NCBI RefSeq assembly: GCF_017545445.1
Contig: NZ_JAFWOM010000069.1
Span: forward strand, 93,502-157,501
Length of the DNA stretch: 64,000 nucleotides
Source: Fibrobacter sp.
Lineage (GTDB): Bacteria; Fibrobacterota; Fibrobacteria; Fibrobacterales; Fibrobacteraceae
Direction of reading: 5' to 3'
How positions within the stretch are numbered: position 1 is the first letter of the stretch; each line of letters opens with the position of its first letter. Made by a program: the position numbers and the translations under genes. The notes under the pieces were generated by a model. That model had not been told where the DNA came from and did not search any database. It worked only from the letters and a program-made list of their open reading frames with translations. Positions 51,782-59,933 of the stretch are shown here, piece after piece.

Positions 51782-53524
51782 ATGAAACGGTACATTGGAA
51801 TTATTTTATGTGGGAGCATGGCTGCTAATGCCGCTTCGCTTTCTTTGCAAGAAGCGCTAGACTTGGCCATGGCTAACAATTCAAAAATCAAGGCCGAAAG
51901 GGCTAAAGTCGATATCGCCCAAAGCGGCGAAGAAGAAGCTTTCGCTCGATTCCTCCCGACGGTGAGCCTCACTGCTGGCATTACAAGAATTAACGATCCC
52001 ATCAATATTGACCTCGGACGTATCCAGCAGCCTTTAAGCGATATCGCGGGGGCTGCCGCCTATTCCAAGGCTTATGTCTCCACGTACAACGGAGCTTATG
52101 CTAAAGCTTATCAGGAGGCTATAGGCCAGGCGATGAAAGCGGGCATGGACGAAAAATCGGCCAAAGCCTATGTTGATTCCAAATCCGCCGATATCTGGAG
52201 CGGGGTCGTGAGCAGCAAGGCCGCAAACGATGCCGCAGTGCAAATGGCTGAGACCAAGAGCAAGGATTACTCTGACCAAATCAAGAATGCCGATTTCAAC
52301 ATGAAGGTGCAGGACGACTGGTTCTTTAATGCCCGCCTCACTGTTGTTTGGCCGATTTTTACCGGTTTCAAGATATATTCCGCGTACGATGCCGCGAAAG
52401 AGAACGTGAACGCCCGCAAGGCCGAATTCGAGATGGCGCAAAACACCGTGCTCATGGATGTGGCGACCAAGTACTTTACGCTCCGTCTGTGCGAAGAATT
52501 GGTGGGCATGCGCGAATCGACCAAGAAAGACCTTGAAGAACATTTGAACCGCTCCAAAAAGCTCGAAGAGGGTGGCCAGATTAGCAAGACGGAGCGTCTC
52601 CGTGCCGAAGTCGCCCTTGCCGAAGCCGAAAACGCTTACGAAGACGCTCTCCGCGACCAGTCGCTAGCCCGCATGGCTCTTGCAAGCCTCTTGCATACGG
52701 ACACGAGCCTCACCGCGACGACTCCGGTGGAATCTCCCGAAGGTATCCGTTCGATGGATGAATTCAAGGCCCTCGCTGTGGAAAAGCACCCGGGACTTCG
52801 TCAGCTGCGTATCGAACGCAAACGCAACCAGAATGCTGTAAAAGCAGCCCAGGCCGATTACTATCCGACGGTAGCATTGTTCGGCTACAAGGAACTTTAT
52901 ACAAAGGACTTAACGCTCCTAGAACCGGAATGGGCGATTGGAGCCAAACTACAGTGGGATATTTTCAAGGGCGGCGATACACGTGCCAAGGTGAGTTCCG
53001 CCAAGGCGATGGACCGCTCCTTGGGCAGCCTCGAAGAAGAGACGATTGACAATTTGAAGCTCCTTGTCGAAAAACGGTGGCGCGAACTGGAACACGCGAA
53101 GGGAAGACTCACGAGCCTTGTCAAAACGCGTGAACTAGCGGTCGAAGCATTGCGTAGCCAGAACAAGGCGTACGAAGCAGGTCTTGCGACAGGTCTTGAG
53201 GTGGTGGATGCGGAACTTGCACTATCCCGTTTGCAGGTGGCAGACCTCAAGGCTCATTACGACGCCGTAATCGCGTGGCTTGGTCTCCTCGAAGCGGCAG
53301 GCGAAGTTTCTACCGCAGGGTCGCTTTTGGTATCAAAACAGCTCGTTGTTGATGCTTCGACAAGCTCAGCAACCGACGCTACTGCCGAGAGTTTTGCGAC
53401 TCCTGTAGAGCCGGCAAATGCAGTCGAAGAGTCCGCGACTTCTGCGGAACCGATTCCGGCTCAGGCAGATTCGGCGAATGCAGTTAAACCTGCTGAACAA
53501 ACTTTAGAAACGGAGAAAAAATAA
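51782..53524 (+). CDS. TolC family outer-membrane efflux protein
   Basis: 580 residues from ATG 51782. Signal peptide (residues 1-18, ANAAS), then the OEP domain start LSLQEALDLAMANNSKIKAERAKVDIAQSGEEEAFARFLPTVSL and a second OEP repeat with GLEVVDAELALSRLQVADLKAHYDA. Two oddities: an extra ~90-residue Ala/Lys-rich insert (residues ~78-170) in the first barrel loop, and a ~60-residue Ala/Ser/Thr/Glu-rich C-terminal tail. It partners the adaptor gene that overlaps its stop (TAATG). Confidence 0.9.
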   Translation: MKRYIGIILCGSMAANAASLSLQEALDLAMANNSKIKAERAKVDIAQSGEEEAFARFLPTVSLTAGITRINDPINIDLGRIQQPLSDIAGAAAYSKAYVSTYNGAYAKAYQEAIGQAMKAGMDEKSAKAYVDSKSADIWSGVVSSKAANDAAVQMAETKSKDYSDQIKNADFNMKVQDDWFFNARLTVVWPIFTGFKIYSAYDAAKENVNARKAEFEMAQNTVLMDVATKYFTLRLCEELVGMRESTKKDLEEHLNRSKKLEEGGQISKTERLRAEVALAEAENAYEDALRDQSLARMALASLLHTDTSLTATTPVESPEGIRSMDEFKALAVEKHPGLRQLRIERKRNQNAVKAAQADYYPTVALFGYKELYTKDLTLLEPEWAIGAKLQWDIFKGGDTRAKVSSAKAMDRSLGSLEEETIDNLKLLVEKRWRELEHAKGRLTSLVKTRELAVEALRSQNKAYEAGLATGLEVVDAELALSRLQVADLKAHYDAVIAWLGLLEAAGEVSTAGSLLVSKQLVVDASTSSATDATAESFATPVEPANAVEESATSAEPIPAQADSANAVKPAEQTLETEKK

Positions 53525-54522
53525 TGAACGCATTGAAGATGATTGGAAAAGTTATTGTTGTGCTTGCCCTGATCGTTTTGGTCATTATGGGCATCTCCCA
53601 GCTCCAACAGTTTGCCACGCAGCCGCGTGAGCAGTTCTTGCAAGGTCAGATGGAAGCTCGCCGCGTGCTTGTGGCGGGGAAAGTCCCTGGCCGTATAGAA
53701 CGTTTGCTTGTCCATGAAGGCGATGTTGTTACCAAGGATTCGTTAGTGGCCGTTATCAGCAGCCCGGAAATCGAAGCTAAGAAAATCCAGGCACGTGGTG
53801 CCCTTGGGGCAGCAAAGGCACAGGCAAGCAAGGCTCGCAACGGTGCCCGCAGCGAGGATATTACGGCTCTCAAGGCCATGGCAGACCGAGCCCAGGAAGC
53901 CGCAACTCTTGCAAAGAACACTTACAACCGTGTGCAGAAACTCTACAACGAAGGAGTCTTGCCGCTCCAAAAACGCGACGAAGCCGAAACGCAGATGAAG
54001 GCAAGCCAAGCCGCCGCCGATGCTGCCCGTGCCCAGTACAACCAAGCTGTTGCCGGTGCCCGTAGCGAAGACAAGGCTGCCGCGAACGCTCTCGTGCTAC
54101 AGGCGAAGGGTGCAAACGCCGAAGTCGATGCGTACCTCGAAGAAACAAAAATCCGCACTCCGATTACTGGTGAAGTATCCTTGAAACTTGCCGAAGAAGG
54201 CGAAGTCGTTGGCTCTGGCATGCCGATTATCGCAGTGACGGATTTGAACGATTCCTGGGCGGTTTTCCACCTTCGCGAAGATTATCTCAAGAATGTATCC
54301 AAAGGCAAAAAGTTGAACCTCCAGATTCCAGCTCTCGATAAAGTCGTTGAAATGGAAGTCAGCTACATCGCTTCAGTCGGCGATTATGCCACATGGCGCA
54401 GTTCCAAGGAAAGTGGCGGCTTTGACCTCAAGACGTTCGAAGTCCGCATGCGTCCGACCCACAAGGTAGAAAACCTCCGTCCGGGCATGAGCGTTTTGCT
54501 TTCTGCCGAAATGATTAAGTAA
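53524..54522 (+). CDS. HlyD family periplasmic adaptor (YhiI/YbhG-like)
   Basis: 332 residues. N-terminal anchor (VIVVLALIVLVIMGISQL), biotinyl-lipoyl half VLVAGKVPGRIERLLVHEGDVVTKDSLVAVI, an Ala-rich coiled-coil hairpin (~85-200) with two ARSED repeats, then ETKIRTPITGEVSLKLAEEGEVVGSGMPIIAV and a beta-barrel. It connects the TolC protein before it and the ABC-2 permeases after it. Confidence 0.9.
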   Translation: MNALKMIGKVIVVLALIVLVIMGISQLQQFATQPREQFLQGQMEARRVLVAGKVPGRIERLLVHEGDVVTKDSLVAVISSPEIEAKKIQARGALGAAKAQASKARNGARSEDITALKAMADRAQEAATLAKNTYNRVQKLYNEGVLPLQKRDEAETQMKASQAAADAARAQYNQAVAGARSEDKAAANALVLQAKGANAEVDAYLEETKIRTPITGEVSLKLAEEGEVVGSGMPIIAVTDLNDSWAVFHLREDYLKNVSKGKKLNLQIPALDKVVEMEVSYIASVGDYATWRSSKESGGFDLKTFEVRMRPTHKVENLRPGMSVLLSAEMIK

Positions 54523-54541
54523 TCCTGGATAGAAGGTTATC

Positions 54542-55762
54542 GTGCTGAAGGGTCTTTTAAAGACTATCGGGAAGGTTTATTTCGGCCACAAAATCGTTTT
54601 GTGGATGATTCTTACGGTATTGCCCGTAGGCGTTTCCGTATTTATGCTGGAAATGTTTTCGTCCGAAATTGTACAACATATCCCGATAGGCATAGTCAAG
54701 CAGGATAATAGCCAGCTTGCCGATAGGCTGGAAATGGCTCTCCAATCAAGCCCGGTGCTCGATGTGAAGCTGTTGTGCCATGACATGAGCGAATGCGAAC
54801 ATGCGGTCATCCGCGGTGATTTGCAGACGTTTATCGTGTTTCCGAATGATATGGAACGTCGGACTCTCCGCCTGGAAACGCCTGTGATTCCGATTTATTC
54901 CAGCGGCCAGAATTACCTCACGAACATGTTTGCGACAAAGGAAATTCGTGCGGTGCTCACCGATGTGGGTTCTGAACTTTTTACAGCATCGTTCGATGAC
55001 CCGATAAAGACGGAAATCCATTCGGTCGGTAACATCGAAGGCAATTACCAAGGTTTCCTGGCTCTTGGACTTGTGTCTGCGATGTTCCATTTGGCGGCGA
55101 TGCTTGTGGCTGTTTATATTGGCTCGTTCCCGCTTCGCGACAAGCGCGTGCGTGAATTTTACCATTATGCGGAACGTTCCTGGGTGACGCTTGGAGTCGC
55201 TTCGTTTGTCCCGGCGGTCGTCATCCTTTGGCTGGAATACATGGGCTGCTATGCTTATACGCATCGCATGCTTATGCCCATGGGCTTTGAAGAATTCGTG
55301 ATGGTCTCGGTCGCTCAGCTCTTGATGGTCATTTGCTGTGTCGGGGCCGGAATGGTTTTTGTGGGCGTGACAGGCGTGATGCGTATTGCGACTGGCGTTT
55401 CGGGCGTGATTGGCGGCCCTGCGTTTGCTTTTGCTGGCCAGACGTTCCCCGTGATGGCGATGCCGTTTGCCGTGCGCTGTTTTGCGTTCGTGCTACCGCT
55501 TACGCATGTGCTTCGCGTGCAGTCCATGATGCTTTTAGGGGATGTCGGCATGGCTGCATCTTGGGAAGTCATCAAGCTTATGGCAGGCATGGCCTTGTTC
55601 TGGACTTTATTTGGTTGCCTTGCGATGGTGCTCCGTTGGAAATACCGCTTGTCGCATGATTCCAAGATGCCTGTAGTCGTTGAAGAAAATAGTCACGTCG
55701 CCGTTGCTCGTTCGCATTTTAAAGAACTGTTGAATAAAATCAGGAGGCGAAAAAATGATTAG
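54542..55762 (+). CDS. ABC-2 type permease, first of two
   Basis: 406 residues from GTG 54542 (AAGG upstream). One membrane helix at the start (VLWMILTVLPVGVSVFMLEMF), a ~150-residue periplasmic domain (HIPIGIVKQDNSQLADRLEMAL ... EIHSVGNIEGNYQGF), then five helices. This is the YhhJ/YbhR/YbhS plan, usually served by an ATPase such as YbhF. No ATPase gene is present in this operon. It overlaps the next permease by 8 bp. Confidence 0.87.
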   Translation: MLKGLLKTIGKVYFGHKIVLWMILTVLPVGVSVFMLEMFSSEIVQHIPIGIVKQDNSQLADRLEMALQSSPVLDVKLLCHDMSECEHAVIRGDLQTFIVFPNDMERRTLRLETPVIPIYSSGQNYLTNMFATKEIRAVLTDVGSELFTASFDDPIKTEIHSVGNIEGNYQGFLALGLVSAMFHLAAMLVAVYIGSFPLRDKRVREFYHYAERSWVTLGVASFVPAVVILWLEYMGCYAYTHRMLMPMGFEEFVMVSVAQLLMVICCVGAGMVFVGVTGVMRIATGVSGVIGGPAFAFAGQTFPVMAMPFAVRCFAFVLPLTHVLRVQSMMLLGDVGMAASWEVIKLMAGMALFWTLFGCLAMVLRWKYRLSHDSKMPVVVEENSHVAVARSHFKELLNKIRRRKND

Positions 55763-56936
55763 TCGTCTTTTGAAAGTTACCCTGACGGAATGGAAATTGT
55801 TCGTAACCGATCCTGCGGCTGTGTTGTTGCTTGTTGTTGCGGGTATTCTCTATGCGTTCTACTATCCGACGGCATACATGAACCAGACTGTAACGAAAGT
55901 TCCTGTAGCTGTTGTCGATTTGGATAATTCGGCAAAATCCCGTGAACTTACGCGGATGGCTTCTGCAACCCAACAGGTCGAAGTGAAAGCGGTCTATAAC
56001 GACATGCTCGAAGCGGAATCCGCCATGGCCCGCGAAGATATTTTCGGCTTCATGGTCATTCCGGAGAACATGGAAAAAGACTTGCTGAACAAAAAGCAGA
56101 CGAAGATAAACATCTTTACGCATGGTGCCTACGTGATGCTCCACGGCACAATCGGAACGGCGTTTTCGACGTGCGCGCTGACGGTGGGTGCGGTGAGCAA
56201 AGTCAAGGCGATTGCTTTAAGCAAAAAAGTACCCTCGGCAAAAGCGATGGCAATGCGAGACCCGATTCCGATATCGATACAGACGATGTTCAACAATACG
56301 GGAAGCTATTCGAATTATGTTGTTCCAAGCGTGCTCGTCCTGCTTTTGCAACAGTCACTTGTTATTGGAATTTGCGTGCTTGGCGGGGCGCGCGGACATC
56401 GCCGATTCCGCCGTAACCAGCGTTATTCTGAAGTCGAAAACGAGAGTATGCCGTACCGCTACTTGGGCCGTTCGTTGGCATACTTCATGCACTACTGTTG
56501 CTTTATTCTGTTCTACCATTGCGTGATTTATAATATCTTCGATTTCCCGCGTCGTGGAGAGATTTTGCCGATGACTGTTTTTGCGATTGTATTCTTGACA
56601 TCGGTTATCAACTTCGGGATGTGCCTTTCGCAAGTCTTTTTGCACCGCGAATCAAGTATGCAGCTTTTCTTGAACCTCTCTATCCCGATATTGTTCCTTG
56701 CGAACTTTAGCTGGCCTAGCTACTTGATGCCGAGCTGGATGGTGGCAATTTCGTATATTCTGCCGAGTACATTTGCCGTGCCCGCATGGCTTTCGATAGA
56801 GCAGATGGGCGGAGATATTTACGACGTGGCTCCTAAACTCTATCTGCTCGCGATACAGTCGGTCATTTATCTTGTGCTTGGGCTTCTCCTCACGCATTTC
56901 CGCGACAAGACACACTTCAAAACCGGCGACATGTAA
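55755..56936 (+). CDS. ABC-2 type permease, second of two
   Basis: 393 residues, same plan as the first: helix near residue 20 (AAVLLLVVAGILYAFYYPTAYM), periplasmic domain with VPVAVVDLDNSAKSRELTRMA and FGFMVIPENMEKDL, then five helices. The two likely form a heterodimer. The cargo could be a drug, lipid or polymer; sequence does not tell. Confidence 0.87.
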   Translation: MISRLLKVTLTEWKLFVTDPAAVLLLVVAGILYAFYYPTAYMNQTVTKVPVAVVDLDNSAKSRELTRMASATQQVEVKAVYNDMLEAESAMAREDIFGFMVIPENMEKDLLNKKQTKINIFTHGAYVMLHGTIGTAFSTCALTVGAVSKVKAIALSKKVPSAKAMAMRDPIPISIQTMFNNTGSYSNYVVPSVLVLLLQQSLVIGICVLGGARGHRRFRRNQRYSEVENESMPYRYLGRSLAYFMHYCCFILFYHCVIYNIFDFPRRGEILPMTVFAIVFLTSVINFGMCLSQVFLHRESSMQLFLNLSIPILFLANFSWPSYLMPSWMVAISYILPSTFAVPAWLSIEQMGGDIYDVAPKLYLLAIQSVIYLVLGLLLTHFRDKTHFKTGDM

Positions 56937-57024
56937 AAAATTGCGACAATAAGCAAAAAAGAGTGACGAAGTCACAGACGATTTTGTAAAAGATTTTGTA
57001 AATTATTGGTGAAAAAATAGGGTC

Positions 57025-57130
57025 AATAGCCATTAGTCCATAGTCGTTAGAACCAATGACTATTGACAAATAACTAACCACTAATCACTAACCACTATTA
57101 ACTAACACCTAATACCTACAACCTATTACC
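57025..57130. repeat. ACTAACC / ACCTAAT heptamer-like repeat
   Basis: CACTAACC, CACTAATC, CACTAACC, then ATTAACTAACACCTAATACCTACAACCTATTACCTAATT right up to the next ATG. A degenerate simple repeat also present near 41655, 45415 and 61665. The ~200 bp gap 56937-57135 holds nothing else. Confidence 0.6.
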
Positions 57131-57135
57131 TAATT

Positions 57136-57852
57136 ATGCCATTCGATCCTTTATACATGATGATTCTCGTGGTGACACTCGCCCTTTCGGGGATTGTTTC
57201 ACTGCTTGTCAAGAAACGCTTTGCTGCTGGTCAAAAAGTCAATATTTCTAGCGGGATTACCGGAGCCGATGTCGCTAAAGCCATCCTCATGGAAGCTGGC
57301 ATTACCGATGTGAAAGTACTCAAGCATCAAGGGTTCCTTTCTGACCATTACAATCCGCTGAACAAGACGCTTAACTTGTCGCCCGAAGTCTATTCTGGCC
57401 GCAACGCGAGTGCCGCAGGCGTTGCCGCTCACGAAGTCGGACACGCCATCCAGCATGCTCAAGGCTATTTTCCAATGTGGCTTCGTTCGGCGATTGTCCC
57501 TGCCGCAAACATAGGTTCTAATCTTGGACCATGGCTTGTCATTATCGGCATTATGCTCATGGGCATGGGCAAAGCTCTTGGGCACTCCCTTGCGATTGTG
57601 GGCGTTATCCTCTTTGGGCTTGCGACGCTTTTTACGCTCGTGACTGTGCCGGTGGAATTTGATGCCTCCGCCCGTGCCAAAAAGGCTCTCGCCCGTATGG
57701 AAATTGTTTCGCCGGGCCGCGAATACAATACGGTTTCGGGAGTGCTCTTTGCTGCTGGCCTCACGTATGTCGCGGCTGCAATTTCTTCCATCTTGCAGTT
57801 GCTTTACTGGGCGTATCGTGCCGGCCTCCTTGGCGGTCGCAACGACGATTAG
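57136..57852 (+). CDS. YugP-type membrane zinc metallopeptidase
   Basis: 238 residues of the Zn_peptidase_2 family. Zinc motif H99-E-V-G-H103 in AAGVAAHEVGHAIQHAQGY and the third ligand in VPVEFDASARAK. Four membrane segments: residues 7-25, ~125-150, ~152-172 and ~205-225. The GITGADVAKAIL and HYNPLNKTLNLS motifs are typical. Function in bacteria is not well defined. Confidence 0.9.
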   Translation: MPFDPLYMMILVVTLALSGIVSLLVKKRFAAGQKVNISSGITGADVAKAILMEAGITDVKVLKHQGFLSDHYNPLNKTLNLSPEVYSGRNASAAGVAAHEVGHAIQHAQGYFPMWLRSAIVPAANIGSNLGPWLVIIGIMLMGMGKALGHSLAIVGVILFGLATLFTLVTVPVEFDASARAKKALARMEIVSPGREYNTVSGVLFAAGLTYVAAAISSILQLLYWAYRAGLLGGRNDD

Positions 57853-57876
57853 CGATTTGCCGTCTTCGGTTTGTTC

Positions 57877-57903
57877 AAGCCTCGCTTCGGCGGGGCTTTT
57901 TTG
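57877..57903 (+). terminator. Terminator after the metallopeptidase gene
   Basis: AAGCCTCGC-TTCG-GCGGGGCTT followed by T's. Confidence 0.88.
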
Positions 57904-58033
57904 TCCATCAATATTGCAGCATAATTTGCGAAAAATGATCAATATTGGTGGTTAGGTGCATTTGCCAAATTTTTTTGCTCATTTCCGTTGAAAAAGTCAT
58001 ATCTTTATAAGGAGTATTTTTCAGGGGAGCAAA

Positions 58034-58891
58034 ATGGAATACCAAAATATTGATATTAGCACTTGGACTCAAGTGGGCGAGGGCGGTAATGGGAAAACTT
58101 ATGTGCATCCAGACCATCCTGATATTCTTTTGAAAGTGAATAAACCGCCTTTTTGCGAAGAATCTTACGTAAAGCAGGAGCTTGATGCGGCCAATCATGT
58201 TTTTGAATTGGGAATTCCGTCACCGCGTATGTACGATATTGTGCGTGTGGGCGACGGCTTTGGCCAGCTTGTAGAACTCATCAAGGGAAAGAAGTCGCTT
58301 TCACGGATTTGTGCTGACGATCCGTCGTGTATTGGCGAGGCCGCTTCAATGCTTGCGGAACAGGGTAAGCGTTTGCATACAACGCCTTGTAACACGGAAT
58401 TTTTTCCTAATGCTAAAGAGCTTGCGTTGAAAGGCCTTGAAAAGTCTGACTTTGTTTCAGACGAAGATCGGAATAAGATAAAAAAATTCATACAGAGTCT
58501 TGGTGACGAAACTACTTGTGTGCACGGTGATTTTCAGATGGGTAATCTGGTGGTCTCCGGTGATGGCAAACCCTATTGGATAGATTTAGGGCGTTTCTGC
58601 TATGGCTCGTCGATGTTTGATATGGGACATTTGTTTATGCTTTGCTTTGTCTATTCCAAGTTCCCGCAGGCTTTAGAATTGGTTCACATGTCCGAAGAGC
58701 AACTGCATATCTTTTGGGATAAATTTGCGATGGCCTATACGGGCGATGCAGACCACGTTGCATTTGATGCTCTTGCCGGTAAATTTGCACCACTAGATAT
58801 TTGCATCCGTACAATTTGGGCACCGCCATCCGAGGCTCTCAAGAACTTGTTTACAAATTTAATCCATTCCTTAGTAGAAAAATTTTATTAA
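58034..58891 (+). CDS. APH-like kinase, Fibrobacter paralogous family (TIGR02172 type), copy 1
   Basis: 285 residues. Distant aminoglycoside-phosphotransferase fold: VGEGGNGKTYVHPDHPDILLKVNKP (P-loop-like and ATP Lys), catalytic CVHGDFQMGNLVV (H-G-D-x4-N) near residue 163 and the metal-binding WIDLGRF. I recall a Fibrobacter succinogenes paralogous family of this type (TIGR02172), hence the call. Substrate unknown; resistance is not implied. 14 bp before the second copy. Confidence 0.82.
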   Translation: MEYQNIDISTWTQVGEGGNGKTYVHPDHPDILLKVNKPPFCEESYVKQELDAANHVFELGIPSPRMYDIVRVGDGFGQLVELIKGKKSLSRICADDPSCIGEAASMLAEQGKRLHTTPCNTEFFPNAKELALKGLEKSDFVSDEDRNKIKKFIQSLGDETTCVHGDFQMGNLVVSGDGKPYWIDLGRFCYGSSMFDMGHLFMLCFVYSKFPQALELVHMSEEQLHIFWDKFAMAYTGDADHVAFDALAGKFAPLDICIRTIWAPPSEALKNLFTNLIHSLVEKFY

Positions 58892-58905
58892 AAGGAATGA
58901 CTACT

Positions 58906-59751
58906 ATGAGTGAATTCGAAAAAATAAATCTTGATGATTATATCCAAACAGGTGAAGGTGGGTCGTCGCTTACCTACAATCATAAAAACGGCAAGACCCT
59001 GGCCAAACTCTTTAAACCAGGCTTTGAAGCTGACCGTGCCAAAGAAGATTTTTTGACATCGAGTACGGTTTATGAATTGGGTATCCCGACACCCAAACCT
59101 TATCGCCTGTTGACGGATGGTTCTCGTTTTGGTGCTGAATACGAACTTATTCAGAATAAACGCTCTCTTTCGAGAATCATTGCTGACGAACCGGAGCGTT
59201 TAAATGAGTTGTCGGTGACTCTAGCTCGGATGGTGAAAAAAATACACACCACGAAAGCGGACACATCTCGCATTAAATCAATGAAAGAAAAAATCCGTCA
59301 GTTTTATTTGGAAAAAGATTTAGTGCCGGAAGATTACAAAATCAAGGCGTTGCAGTTTATAGAGCGGGTACCCGACACGCCAATGTGCCTTCATGGAGAT
59401 TCCCAACTGAGCAATGTTATCACAGACGGCAAGCGGACTCTTTGGATTGATGTTGGTGATTTTGGCTACGGTGTGCCGGAATGGGATTTGTGTCTGCTTT
59501 GGAGCATGACGCATTACATGGATGCATCGAAAGCGGAATATATCTTTCATCTGAAACCAGAAACGCTTAGGGCTCATTGGGATATCTTTATTTCATCGTA
59601 TCTAGAAACAACGGATAAACAGCGAATCGAAGAGTTTGAACATAAAATTCTTCCGTTCACATCTGCCAAGCTCCCATATATTTATGATACAGTTTTGCGT
59701 ATGCGAATGCCGGATATCGCTTTCCAACATTTGATAAAACGATTTGGATAA
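58906..59751 (+). CDS. APH-like kinase, Fibrobacter paralogous family (TIGR02172 type), copy 2
   Basis: 281 residues from ATG 58906, placed 9 bp after AAAGGA and matching the start of copy 1. Motifs TGEGGSSLTYNHKNGKTLAKLFKP, MCLHGDSQLSNVITDGK and LWIDVGDFGYG. Only moderately similar to copy 1 outside motifs, so an old tandem duplication. Probably one transcript with copy 1. Confidence 0.82.
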   Translation: MSEFEKINLDDYIQTGEGGSSLTYNHKNGKTLAKLFKPGFEADRAKEDFLTSSTVYELGIPTPKPYRLLTDGSRFGAEYELIQNKRSLSRIIADEPERLNELSVTLARMVKKIHTTKADTSRIKSMKEKIRQFYLEKDLVPEDYKIKALQFIERVPDTPMCLHGDSQLSNVITDGKRTLWIDVGDFGYGVPEWDLCLLWSMTHYMDASKAEYIFHLKPETLRAHWDIFISSYLETTDKQRIEEFEHKILPFTSAKLPYIYDTVLRMRMPDIAFQHLIKRFG

Positions 59752-59933
59752 ACTTATGTCTTTGTAAAAGATTTCCATTACAGGGCAAAACGGAACTTTG
59801 TAATGGCAATCGAATTTGGTGCATTGTAATGTAGAAAGCGAGGCGAAAATCTTTTGGTTTTATGAGGCTCAGAGCGTAAAGGAAATGTTGTAAAAAATCA
59901 AGTATGGATGATTTTTGTTATTTTTTAACCATT

